9,585 nt of DNA from Chloroflexota bacterium (GCA_963169135.1 CAUJEQ010000241.1:1-9585); one strand, 5' to 3'; numbered from the stretch's first letter, positions 1-5,215 are shown. Numbers and translations are program-made. The notes: a model not told the origin generated them from the sequence alone.

Positions 1-951
1 CGAGATGCCGTTCATGTCGGCCATGAGCAGCGCTGAACCGATCAGTGCATCCACCAGCGGCAGCTTGTAGCTCACTGCGGTAAAGCGGTGGTACTCGACG
101 AACCCGAGGGCGAGGGCGCCGGCGAAGTCGTGCTCGCCCGCGAGGAAGACGCGGTCCCAGGGCACGAAGACATCGTCGAAGATGGTGATGGTCTCCATCA
201 TCTTGCGGTCGGCGCTGAGGGGGGCGTCGAACTCGGCTTTGGGGCTGCCGCCGTAAGGGCTGGCAACCAGCTTCAGGCCGGGCGTGTCCACGGGGATGGC
301 GAAGGCCAGCGCGTAGTCCTTGTCGGCCTCGGACATGGCGCGCGTCGGGAGGACGATGACTTCGTTGACGTTGGTGGTGCAGCTGGTGTGGATCTTCGCG
401 CCCCGCACCACGATGCCGTCAGGGCGGCGTTCGACGATGCGGGTGTACATGTCGGGGTCGGGCTGGTTCAGTGGCCCTGCGGAGCGGTCGCCCTTCACGT
501 CGGTCTGGGCGACGGAGATGGCGAGGTCGTTGTCGCGGCAGTGGCGGTAGAAGGCCTCGACGCGCTGGTAGTAATCGGTCTCGTATTTCTGGTCGACCTG
601 GCGCGAAACGCGGTGGAGGGCGAAAAGGGCGTCGGTACCGATCTCCTTCACGAGGACGACCAGGGTCTTGCCAAGAGCCGTGGCCGCTTCGATGAGCTGG
701 CTGCGCTTGAGGAGGTCATCGTTGCTGGCGGGGATTTTGAAGTAGCGGCTGTACGTGTCGCCGCCCTCGGCCACGACGGAAAGGTCGCGGTAGGCCGGGT
801 CCTCGGCCATTTCGAAGTCGAGGCAGGCGTGATGGACGGCTTTCTTGATGACCGGGTGGGAGGTGACATCCGGCACCTGCTCGCCGCGGTAGTAGACGGT
901 CCGGTTGTCTTTGAGCGAATCGATGTACTGCTGGGGGGTGCGGAGTCCCAT
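1..951 (-). CDS. HpaB/AbfD-superfamily flavoprotein, 3' end off window (partial)
   Basis: The first 317 codons of a protein of the 4-hydroxyphenylacetate 3-hydroxylase (HpaB) / 4-hydroxybutyryl-CoA dehydratase (AbfD) superfamily; the frame is still open at base 1. Family landmarks in order: the N-terminal TPQQYIDSLKD block, TDVKGDRS (about 150-157), ADPD-like QPDPDMYTRIVERRPDGIVVRG (about 163-184), and FDDVFVPWDRVF (about 258-269). Such proteins are FAD-dependent tetramers acting on aromatics, or [4Fe-4S]/FAD dehydratases. In AbfD the cluster is held by three Cys and one His. Here the CxxxC segment is replaced by VLVKE just before IGTDAL (about 99-103) and the third Cys position is Tyr (about 295), while the His (about 288, in EYHR) remains. 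An intact dehydratase is therefore unlikely and an oxygenase-like or other flavoenzyme role is favoured; the substrate is unknown. The ATG start at 951 has GGAGG (963-967) 11 bases upstream. The superfamily call is secure, the exact function is not. Confidence 0.85.
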   Translation of the reverse strand, partial: MGLRTPQQYIDSLKDNRTVYYRGEQVPDVTSHPVIKKAVHHACLDFEMAEDPAYRDLSVVAEGGDTYSRYFKIPASNDDLLKRSQLIEAATALGKTLVVLVKEIGTDALFALHRVSRQVDQKYETDYYQRVEAFYRHCRDNDLAISVAQTDVKGDRSAGPLNQPDPDMYTRIVERRPDGIVVRGAKIHTSCTTNVNEVIVLPTRAMSEADKDYALAFAIPVDTPGLKLVASPYGGSPKAEFDAPLSADRKMMETITIFDDVFVPWDRVFLAGEHDFAGALALGFVEYHRFTAVSYKLPLVDALIGSALLMADMNGIS

Positions 952-1004
952 GGCGGGAGCGTCCTCCGGGTGGATTGCCGCGGGCCAATACCGTTGGCCA
1001 TGCC

Positions 1005-1037
1005 ATTCTAGCCGGGCACCCGGCGGGACGCTGGCAA
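1005..1037 (-). promoter_or_regulatory. Possible promoter for the HpaB-like gene
   Basis: On the minus strand a TAGAAT hexamer (1005-1010) matches the TATAAT -10 consensus at 5 of 6 positions and lies about 54 bases upstream of the start codon. A TTGCCA element (1032-1037) resembles a -35 box, but the spacer is 21 bases, longer than the usual 16-19. The site lies just downstream of the 1042-1068 hairpin, as expected if that hairpin ends an upstream transcript and this gene starts its own. Judged by eye only. Confidence 0.3.
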
Positions 1038-1041
1038 TGAA

Positions 1042-1068
1042 ACAGGCCTCGCAGTTAGCGAGGCCTGT
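1042..1068 (-). terminator. Perfect 11-bp hairpin, likely terminator or attenuator
   Basis: Arms 1042-1052 and 1058-1068 are perfectly complementary (11 pairs) around a 5-base loop. Read on the minus strand the stem is followed by a T-rich TTCATT stretch, but on the plus strand nothing T-rich follows, so minus-strand termination is favoured. It lies downstream of the two small ORFs at 1324-1386 and 1163-1279 and upstream of the HpaB-like gene. It could end a short peptide transcript or act as a conditional attenuator for the HpaB-like gene. The T-tract is imperfect. Confidence 0.6.
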
Positions 1069-1162
1069 CGATGGTGTTTGCTCCGTCCATCAGTTCCGGT
1101 TCCGCTCCCTGGCTTTTTCTCCCGAGGGGAGCGCCGCGGGCGCCTTGTTCAGGTGGTGGCCG

Positions 1163-1279
1163 CTAAGCGTTTGTGCCTACGTGGTGCAGCCGGGACTGGG
1201 ACGCTGTGCCTGGCTCGCTGGGCGAGCCTTGTATCGGACCGAACCACACTCGGTAGAAGGCGTGGACCCTGATTTTCAT
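1163..1279 (-). CDS. Small ORF, 38 aa, paralogous with the neighbouring 20-aa ORF
   Basis: I do not recognise a family. The ATG at 1279 is preceded by GGAGGT (1286-1291) with 6 bases of spacing, close to ideal, and the ORF closes with TAG at 1163-1165. The N-terminus MKIRVHAFYRVWFGPIQ aligns without gaps to the C-terminal half of the peptide encoded 44 bases upstream (RIHALFQVWI against RVHAFYRVWF). Shared residues use different codons (Arg AGG against CGC, Val GTG against GTC), which hints at selection on the peptide rather than a fresh duplication. The remaining 20 residues are polar, rich in Ser, Gly and Pro, and contain no Cys. There is no signal peptide. It may be a translated regulatory leader, a precursor of a modified or signalling peptide, or a toxin-like micro-protein; no function can be assigned. 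The ribosome-binding site and shared motif support translation, while the length makes chance possible. Confidence 0.5.
   Translation of the reverse strand: MKIRVHAFYRVWFGPIQGSPSEPGTASQSRLHHVGTNA
1212..1228. other. 7-bp hairpin inside the 38-aa small ORF
   Basis: GGCTCGC (1212-1218) and GCGAGCC (1222-1228) form a perfect stem around a 3-base loop. It lies in the coding sequence directly after the conserved RVHAFYRVWFGPIQ block, so a ribosome would meet it just after making the conserved part. No T-tract follows on the minus strand, so it is not a typical terminator. A ribosome-pausing or antitermination role is only a guess. Confidence 0.35.
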
Positions 1280-1323
1280 GGCTTGACCTCCGGTGGGATG
1301 GGACCTGGATCTGAGCCTCCCGT

Positions 1324-1386
1324 CTAACTCTGCACGATCCAGACCTGGAAGAGGGCGTGGATGCGGCGACCGTTCATGGTTTTCAT
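1324..1386 (-). CDS. Small ORF, 20 aa, with an ideal ribosome-binding site
   Basis: I do not recognise a family. The ATG at 1386 has AGGAGG (1395-1400) 8 bases upstream, the best Shine-Dalgarno match seen in this window, and TAG follows after 20 codons. The peptide begins MKTMNGR and ends RIHALFQVWIVQS; the block from Arg to Ile recurs in the 38-aa ORF next downstream on the same strand, separated by 44 bases. An in-frame ATG at 1443 would give a 39-residue form, but it has no ribosome-binding site, so the short form is preferred. The peptide is basic at its N-terminus and amphipathic to hydrophobic at its C-terminus, without Cys. The frame remains open far upstream, but there it runs antisense to the SET gene and is not credible. 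Translation is likely; the function is unknown. Confidence 0.5.
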   Translation of the reverse strand: MKTMNGRRIHALFQVWIVQS

Positions 1387-1543
1387 TCCCGTTTCCTCCT
1401 TTCCCGTGACCCCCGCCCGGTGGTCTCTTTCATCTGTACTCATAGTAAGCCCGGGGGCATCGCCCGGGGTGGGCCGGACGGGGCAATCCGGGGGGACTGT
1501 GCGGCCGTAAACTGCGCGCAATGCCCAGTGGGACAGATCCCGA
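1387..1543. promoter_or_regulatory. Divergent intergenic region between the small ORFs and the SET gene
   Basis: This 157-base gap must hold the promoters for the leftward small ORFs and the rightward SET gene. On the minus strand a TACTAT hexamer (1442-1447) could be a -10 box; on the plus strand TAAACT (1508-1513) is a weak -10 candidate about 30 bases before the TTG start. No convincing -35 box accompanies either one. Two CCCGGG blocks (1450-1455 and 1463-1468) make a GC-rich self-complementary patch between them. Low confidence in any single element. Confidence 0.3.
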
Positions 1544-2026
1544 TTGATCGGCGACATCGAGGTGCGCGAAACGTGGGCGAAAGGGCTCGGGGTATACGCC
1601 CTGCGGGCCTTTGAGCCAGGCGAGTTCATCTTTCGCCGGCGGCATGGTCGAGTCGTGCACAACTCGGAGCTCGCCCGGCTCGGCGAAGACGACCGGCGCC
1701 ACCTCTGTGAACTCGACTTCGACCACAGCACCGTCCTGCTATCTCCGGGGTGCTATCTGAACCACTCTTGCGGACCAAACGCGATGCGGAGTGGCGTGAA
1801 GGTCTTTGCCTGGCGGCCTATCAAGGCGGGCGATGAAGTCACCATCGACTACCGGCTCAACGCGTTCGGAAACGGTGAGTGGTGGGACTGCGTATGCGGC
1901 GCCCCGAACTGCACCGGAAGGGTCGAGGGGAGCTTCTTCGGGCTTTCGGAGGCACGGCAGCGGGAGTACCTGCCTTACACGCCTGCGTTCATCCGACGGG
2001 AGTGGCGGCGGAGACACCGGGAGTAA
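1544..2026 (+). CDS. SET-domain protein-lysine methyltransferase
   Basis: A compact 160-residue SET-domain protein, expected to transfer a methyl group from S-adenosylmethionine to a lysine side chain of a protein target. The N-terminal KGLGVYALRAFEPGE segment (13-27) is the GxG cofactor loop. The signature NHSCGPNA lies at 73-80, the catalytic-type Tyr at 103 in VTIDYR, and a post-SET cysteine group CVCGAPNC at 116-123, which with a further Cys usually binds zinc. No other domain is present, so this is the short single-domain form common in bacteria. The start is uncertain: TTG at 1544 is the first usable start after an in-frame stop at 1508, there is no in-frame ATG or GTG, and the upstream ribosome-binding site is weak. 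It ends 3 bases short of the convergent htpX stop codon. Family call is firm; the substrate is unknown. Confidence 0.85.
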   Translation: MIGDIEVRETWAKGLGVYALRAFEPGEFIFRRRHGRVVHNSELARLGEDDRRHLCELDFDHSTVLLSPGCYLNHSCGPNAMRSGVKVFAWRPIKAGDEVTIDYRLNAFGNGEWWDCVCGAPNCTGRVEGSFFGLSEARQREYLPYTPAFIRREWRRRHRE

Positions 2027-2029
2027 GCG

Positions 2030-2953
2030 CTACATGCTCCGCAGCAGGCGGATGCGCTCCTCGATGGGGGGGTGGGTGCTAAACAGGTTGTTCAGGAAGC
2101 TCTGGTGTTCGCGGAGGGGGTTGGAGATGTAGAGGTGGGCGGTAGCCTTGTTCGCGGCTTCGAGGGGCTCATGGTCGTTGGAGATCTTCTCGAGGGCGCG
2201 AGCGAGGGCCTCGGGGTGGCGGCAGAGGAGTGCCCCGCTCGCGTCAGCAAGGTATTCGCGCCGGCGGCTGATAGCCATACGGAGCGCCTGGGCGACGATC
2301 GGCGCGAGGATGGCCCCGATGATAGCAATTACGATGAGGATCAATGCGCCGCCACCTCCCTTGTCACGGCTGCCGCGGCGGTGGCCCGAACCGAACATCG
2401 TGTAGCGGAGGAAGAGGTCGCTCACGAGTGCGACCAGACCGACGAGCACCGTCGCGACGGTCATCACCCGGATGTCGTAGTTGCCGATGTGGGAGAGTTC
2501 GTGGGCGAGGACGCCTTCGAGTTCTATTGGCTCGAGCTTGTCGAGCAGGCCACGGGTGACGACGACGTGGGCGTGGTTGGGGTCGCGGCCAGTGGCGAAC
2601 GCGTTGGGGGCGGAGTCTTCGAGCACCCAGGTCTTCGGCATAGGGAGTCCGGCGCCGATGGACAGGTTCTCGACCCGCCGGACGAACTCCCACTCTTCCT
2701 CCTTGGTCACCTCGTGGGCGCCTGAGATGGAGAGGACGACGTTGGTCGAGATCCAGTAGCTCACGAGCGCGTAGACGATGAGCCCAATGCCCACGACCCC
2801 GACGATCCCAATGTTGCCGCCCATGGCCATGACGATGACACCAACGAGGGCGGTCAGGAGAACGACGAAGAACGTCATCATGAGCCAGGTCGTCCGCTTG
2901 TTGGCCGAGATGCGGTCGTAGATGAGGACGGAACCGGGGGCGGGGGAGGTCAT
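2030..2953 (-). CDS. htpX: HtpX-type M48 membrane zinc metalloprotease
   Basis: A 307-residue M48B peptidase of the HtpX family, an inner-membrane protease that degrades damaged or misfolded membrane proteins together with FtsH. Two N-terminal membrane helices (about 23-43 and 48-68) are followed by the zinc motif HELSH (151-155), two more hydrophobic segments (about 163-183 and 202-222) and the downstream zinc ligand Glu233 in RREYLADASG. The C-terminus has the usual STHPPIEERI block. Length and domain order match the family. The ATG at 2953 overlaps the stop of the four-helix-bundle gene by an ATGA arrangement, and GGGAG lies about 10 bases upstream of it, so translation may be coupled. lemA-htpX is a recurring gene pair; here a third gene separates them. 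Highly confident. Confidence 0.95.
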   Translation of the reverse strand: MTSPAPGSVLIYDRISANKRTTWLMMTFFVVLLTALVGVIVMAMGGNIGIVGVVGIGLIVYALVSYWISTNVVLSISGAHEVTKEEEWEFVRRVENLSIGAGLPMPKTWVLEDSAPNAFATGRDPNHAHVVVTRGLLDKLEPIELEGVLAHELSHIGNYDIRVMTVATVLVGLVALVSDLFLRYTMFGSGHRRGSRDKGGGGALILIVIAIIGAILAPIVAQALRMAISRRREYLADASGALLCRHPEALARALEKISNDHEPLEAANKATAHLYISNPLREHQSFLNNLFSTHPPIEERIRLLRSM

Positions 2954-3372
2954 CGGGTGGGGACTCCCGGCGGACCGGATTGACGATTGACGATTGACGA
3001 TTGACGCCTGGCCGGACTGGTCGCCCTTGCTCGCAACGTCTTCTTGGACGCAACAGTCATGGCCAGTAACTGGGATGCTTCCTTCCTCAAAGGCTGTGCT
3101 CGACCGGCGGGGATGATGCCGGTTTCGACAAATAGCTCGAGCCAGTAGAGGCTCTCGTCGGCCTCCTCTTCAACGATGGACAGCTTCGCGAGCATCTGAG
3201 CGGGACTCTGAGCGCGTGCGGCGGCACGGTAGTTCGCCCCGACCGAAGTTGCCGAGCGCAAGAGTTGGCGGCCAAGGACCTCACTCACCTTGCCACCCGG
3301 AAGCTCACCGACCAGCACGATGGCATCGAGGGCAAACCGCTTGGTCCGTTGCTTGAATTCGTCCGCGTCCAT
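2950..3372 (-). CDS. Four-helix-bundle protein (S23 / 23S rRNA intervening-sequence family)
   Basis: A 140-residue protein whose first 115 or so residues match the four-helix-bundle family first described from ORFs in 23S rRNA intervening sequences. Diagnostic blocks are EFKQRTKRFALDAI (5-18), GRQLLRSATSVGANYRAA (34-51), KLSIVEEEADESLYWLELF (63-81) and ASQLLAMTVASKKT (99-112). Members form small helical bundles, often oligomers, thought to bind nucleic acid; the cellular role is not established. The ATG at 3372 is preferred over an in-frame start at 3402 because GAGG (3380-3383) sits 7 bases upstream and the family usually begins there. The last 20 or so residues are not family sequence: they come from reading the GATTGAC heptamer array, giving RQSSIVNRQS. 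The stop overlaps the htpX start. No reverse transcriptase or variable repeat is present, so this is not a diversity-generating retroelement accessory protein. Confidence 0.88.
   Translation of the reverse strand: MDADEFKQRTKRFALDAIVLVGELPGGKVSEVLGRQLLRSATSVGANYRAAARAQSPAQMLAKLSIVEEEADESLYWLELFVETGIIPAGRAQPLRKEASQLLAMTVASKKTLRARATSPARRQSSIVNRQSGPPGVPTR
2978..3005. repeat. Heptamer array, four exact copies of GATTGAC
   Basis: Four perfect tandem copies of GATTGAC (2978-2984, 2985-2991, 2992-2998, 2999-3005), followed by GCC. The array is much more AT-rich than its surroundings. It lies inside the end of the four-helix-bundle reading frame, 24 bases before the htpX start codon. Its inner ten bases (2999-3008) are an exact inverted copy of 3388-3397 on the other side of the gene. 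Confidence 0.95.
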
Positions 3373-3390
3373 GAACTCGCCTCTTCGGGC

Positions 3391-3418
3391 GTCAATCGAC
3401 AATGGTCAATCGACAATT
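3391..3418. repeat. Heptamer array, four degenerate copies, inverted relative to 2978-3005
   Basis: Four heptads: GTCAATC (3391-3397), GACAATG (3398-3404), GTCAATC (3405-3411) and GACAATT (3412-3418). GTCAATC is the reverse complement of GATTGAC. The array is preceded by GGC, so 3388-3397 is an exact inverted copy of 2999-3008; over the full 31 bases about 27 positions can pair with the left array. It starts 8 bases after the lemA stop codon and ends upstream of the four-helix-bundle ribosome-binding site. Confidence 0.9.
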
Positions 3419-3426
3419 GAGCAGCT

Positions 3427-3996
3427 CTAGCTGGTCCCGAAGCTGACCTTCACGTCCTCCCGGGCGCCTTCTTCGGCTTCGAAGAATTCGGCGGGTTCGA
3501 AGTTGAACATGCCGGCGATGATCGAGCTGGGGATGGTGGCCGTACGCTCGTTGTAGCTGCGGACGTTGGCGTTGTAGAACTGGCGGGAGTAGGCGATCTT
3601 GTCCTCGGTGTCGGTCAGCTCGCGCTGGAGCTCGAGGAAGTTCTGGTTCGCCTTGAGGTCCGGGTAAGCTTCGGCGACGGCGAAGAGCGAGCGGAGCGCC
3701 CCGGTGAGCATGTTATCGGCCTGTGCTGCCTGGCCCGGCGTCGCCGCCCGGTCCAGCATCGCCCGGGCCCGGGTCACGTTTTCCAGCACTTCTTTTTCGT
3801 GGGCAGCATAGCCCTTGACGGTCTCAACGAGGTTGGGGATGAGGCTGGAGCGGCGCTTCAGCTGGACATCGATACCGGACCACGCTTCCTTGACGCGGAT
3901 GCGGGCGCGGGCGAGGCCGTTATAAATGCCGATGACCCAAAAGATGAGGACCAGGACGACAACGGCGATGACGATGAGGGTAATCAACAAGGCCAC
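3427..3996 (-). CDS. lemA: LemA family membrane protein
   Basis: A 189-residue LemA-family protein: one N-terminal membrane helix (about 2-24) followed by a long helical domain carrying the family signature YNGLARARIRVKEAWSGIDV (25-44), the QLKRRSSLIPNLVETVKGYA stretch (45-64) and the C-terminal FNFEPAEFFEAE block. LemA proteins are membrane-anchored helical proteins of unclear biochemical role, often found beside HtpX or TPM-domain proteins and linked to envelope maintenance. The start is GTG at 3996, with AGGAG about 10 bases upstream; the family normally begins right before the membrane helix, which supports it. It is the first member of the lemA, four-helix-bundle, htpX series. An amidohydrolase gene lies 85 bases upstream on the same strand, so lemA probably has its own promoter. 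Family call is firm. Confidence 0.93.
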   Translation of the reverse strand: MALLITLIVIAVVVLVLIFWVIGIYNGLARARIRVKEAWSGIDVQLKRRSSLIPNLVETVKGYAAHEKEVLENVTRARAMLDRAATPGQAAQADNMLTGALRSLFAVAEAYPDLKANQNFLELQRELTDTEDKIAYSRQFYNANVRSYNERTATIPSSIIAGMFNFEPAEFFEAEEGAREDVKVSFGTS

Positions 3997-4026
3997 GAGG
4001 ATTTCGCTCCTGCCGGGGTTGGCGGC

Positions 4027-4032
4027 ATGCTA
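4027..4032 (-). promoter_or_regulatory. Possible extended -10 element for lemA
   Basis: On the minus strand TGTTAGCAT reads as an extended -10 (TG, one base, TAGCAT) about 31 bases upstream of the lemA GTG. No good -35 box is seen, which would be tolerable for an extended -10. This is the only promoter-like sequence in the 85-base gap after the amidohydrolase gene. Confidence 0.25.
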
Positions 4033-4081
4033 ACACACGCCGCGCTGCCGGCGAGCCGCTGCCGGTGTAGTCCGGCCATGA

Positions 4082-5095
4082 TCAGCCTGGCGAGGGCAAT
4101 CGATACACACGGGCGGCGGTGTCGTGGAACATCGCTGCCTTTTGGTCCTCCGAATACCCGGCGGCCATCCGCTTGAACGCGTTCCAGAGCACCGCGTAGG
4201 AGCAGCTGACTCGATCGACCGGGAAGTTGCTTTCGAACATGCAGCGGGACGGGCCAAAGCGGTCGATCGTGCGGTCGTAGTAATGGCGGGTGGCCGCTGC
4301 CAGTTCCTCAGAGGTTGGGGGGACGGGGCGCTTGTCCCAGCCGAACCCGTTGATCGGCATGTTGATGCCGCCCAGCTTCGCAACCACGTTCGGGCATGCC
4401 GCCAGGGCGTCGATGTCCTGCTTCCATGCCTCGTATACCTCGTCGGGCCGGCCCGCGTAGGGACCGATGCCGAGCGGACCTCCAAAGTGGTCGAGCACGA
4501 TGGTGACCTCGGGGTGGGCCCGCGCAAGGTCCACGAGCTCGTTGAGCTGCGGGTGATAGAGCCATGCTTCGAACGTCAGGCCGAAGCGGGGCAGGTGCTG
4601 GTAGCCGCGGCGGAACTCCGGGTCGCTGAGCAGGCCGCGGGGCGGGTTGGTGTGGGAGTTCCGGATGTCGGGACTTTCGTGCCAGCCCGCGGCGTGGCGG
4701 ATGCCCCGGAAGCGCGCCGGGGCGGCGGCGAGGTGTGCTTCGAGCACGGGAACGACGCGGTCGCCCAGGGTCAGGTCAGCGAAACCGACGATCCCCGCTG
4801 CAACCCGGGCCGGGCCGTAGCGGCCGCTGGCCGACATCGCGGCGATGCCGTTGACGAACTCGGTCTCGCCGACCGGGCGCATGGGGTCGGGGCCCTCGGC
4901 GCGGTACATCGACATGCACTCGACGAAGACCGTGCTTACCACGTTGTGGCCACTGCCGATGTCAGCGAGTAGCTCATCGAGGAGGTAGCGGTTGCCCGGA
5001 TGGTCCCAGAGATGGTGGTGGGGATCACAGATAGGGCGGGCCGGATCGAGGATCTCCTCCTGGACCTGACCGTGCCATGCATTGACGTCCGGCAT
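4082..5095 (-). CDS. Amidohydrolase_2-family hydrolase (lactonase-like)
   Basis: A 337-residue TIM-barrel hydrolase of the amidohydrolase_2 family, the group with 2-pyrone-4,6-dicarboxylate lactonase and fuconolactonase. Strand 1 carries the HxH motif in CDPHHHLW (23-30). Further likely active-site residues are His181 in YHPQ, His203 in LDHFGG and the segment ESNFPVD at 288-294. The common family motif there is GSDxP, whose Asp is catalytic; here Asn occupies that place and an Asp follows four residues later (294). The ESNFPVD form is, as far as I recall, shared by a distinct subgroup. A lactone, ester or dicarboxylate substrate is plausible but cannot be named. The ATG at 5095 has GGGAGGT about 8 bases upstream. 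It is transcribed away from a CMD-family gene 120 bases off, suggesting related catabolism. Family is firm, reaction unknown. Confidence 0.88.
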   Translation of the reverse strand: MPDVNAWHGQVQEEILDPARPICDPHHHLWDHPGNRYLLDELLADIGSGHNVVSTVFVECMSMYRAEGPDPMRPVGETEFVNGIAAMSASGRYGPARVAAGIVGFADLTLGDRVVPVLEAHLAAAPARFRGIRHAAGWHESPDIRNSHTNPPRGLLSDPEFRRGYQHLPRFGLTFEAWLYHPQLNELVDLARAHPEVTIVLDHFGGPLGIGPYAGRPDEVYEAWKQDIDALAACPNVVAKLGGINMPINGFGWDKRPVPPTSEELAAATRHYYDRTIDRFGPSRCMFESNFPVDRVSCSYAVLWNAFKRMAAGYSEDQKAAMFHDTAARVYRLPSPG

Positions 5096-5122
5096 TGGAT
5101 GGACCTCCCGGTTGGTTGCCGC

Positions 5123-5152
5123 AGCCTACGCGTCTTGCAGCGGCGTTCTCAA
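5123..5152 (-). promoter_or_regulatory. Likely promoter for the amidohydrolase gene
   Basis: On the minus strand TTGAGA (5147-5152, 5 of 6 to the -35 consensus) and TAGGCT (5123-5128, 4 of 6 to the -10 consensus) are separated by 18 bases, and the -10 lies 27 bases before the ATG. This is the best two-box match in the window, judged by eye. Confidence 0.4.
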
Positions 5153-5164
5153 CCGCGGTAGCCT
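5135..5164 (+). promoter_or_regulatory. Weak overlapping promoter candidate for the CMD-family gene
   Basis: On the plus strand TTGCAG (5135-5140) and TAGCCT (5159-5164) have an 18-base spacer. Both boxes are poor matches. If used, this promoter would overlap the leftward one almost completely, so one polymerase would exclude the other. Confidence 0.22.
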
Positions 5165-5215
5165 CCCCGGGCGTCTGCACGTGGCACGGCCACGCCGGGG
5201 GCGAAAGGAGTTGCC

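Larger units (their letters stand above)
2978..3418. other. Candidate inserted cassette: four-helix-bundle gene between inverted heptad arrays
   Basis: The unit of 441 bases consists of the four-helix-bundle gene bounded by two equal-length (28-base) inverted heptad arrays. It fills almost the whole space between the lemA stop and the htpX start. In 23S rRNA genes, proteins of this family are encoded in intervening sequences whose flanking inverted repeats fold into a stem. The arrangement here resembles that, but inside a protein-coding operon. No transposase, direct target repeat or integrase site is visible, so mobility is an inference. Confidence 0.4.

Noticed and set aside
88..1011. A 307-codon plus-strand open frame opposite the HpaB-like gene
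   Set aside because: Composition is Val/Gly/Asp/Glu-rich without motifs; the minus-strand frame has clear family blocks, a ribosome-binding site and a continuous match.
1119..1131. Small hairpin CTCCC/GGGAG as a terminator of the peptide transcript
   Set aside because: The stem is only 5 pairs and on the minus strand is followed by A residues; the T run lies on the wrong side.
1324..1731. A 135-codon minus-strand frame containing the 20-aa peptide at its end
   Set aside because: Its upstream two thirds run antisense to the SET gene and lack a ribosome-binding site; only the portion from the ATG at 1386 is well supported.
2072..2725. A 217-codon plus-strand frame opposite htpX
   Set aside because: Shadow of htpX, with no recognisable domain and acidic low-complexity content.
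2978..3418. CRISPR or diversity-generating retroelement reading of the heptamer arrays
   Set aside because: Units are 7 bases without spacers, so not CRISPR; there is no reverse transcriptase or template/variable repeat pair, so not a retroelement despite the related helix-bundle fold.
4124..4972. A 282-codon plus-strand frame opposite the amidohydrolase
   Set aside because: No motif; the opposite strand encodes a complete amidohydrolase with conserved active-site segments.
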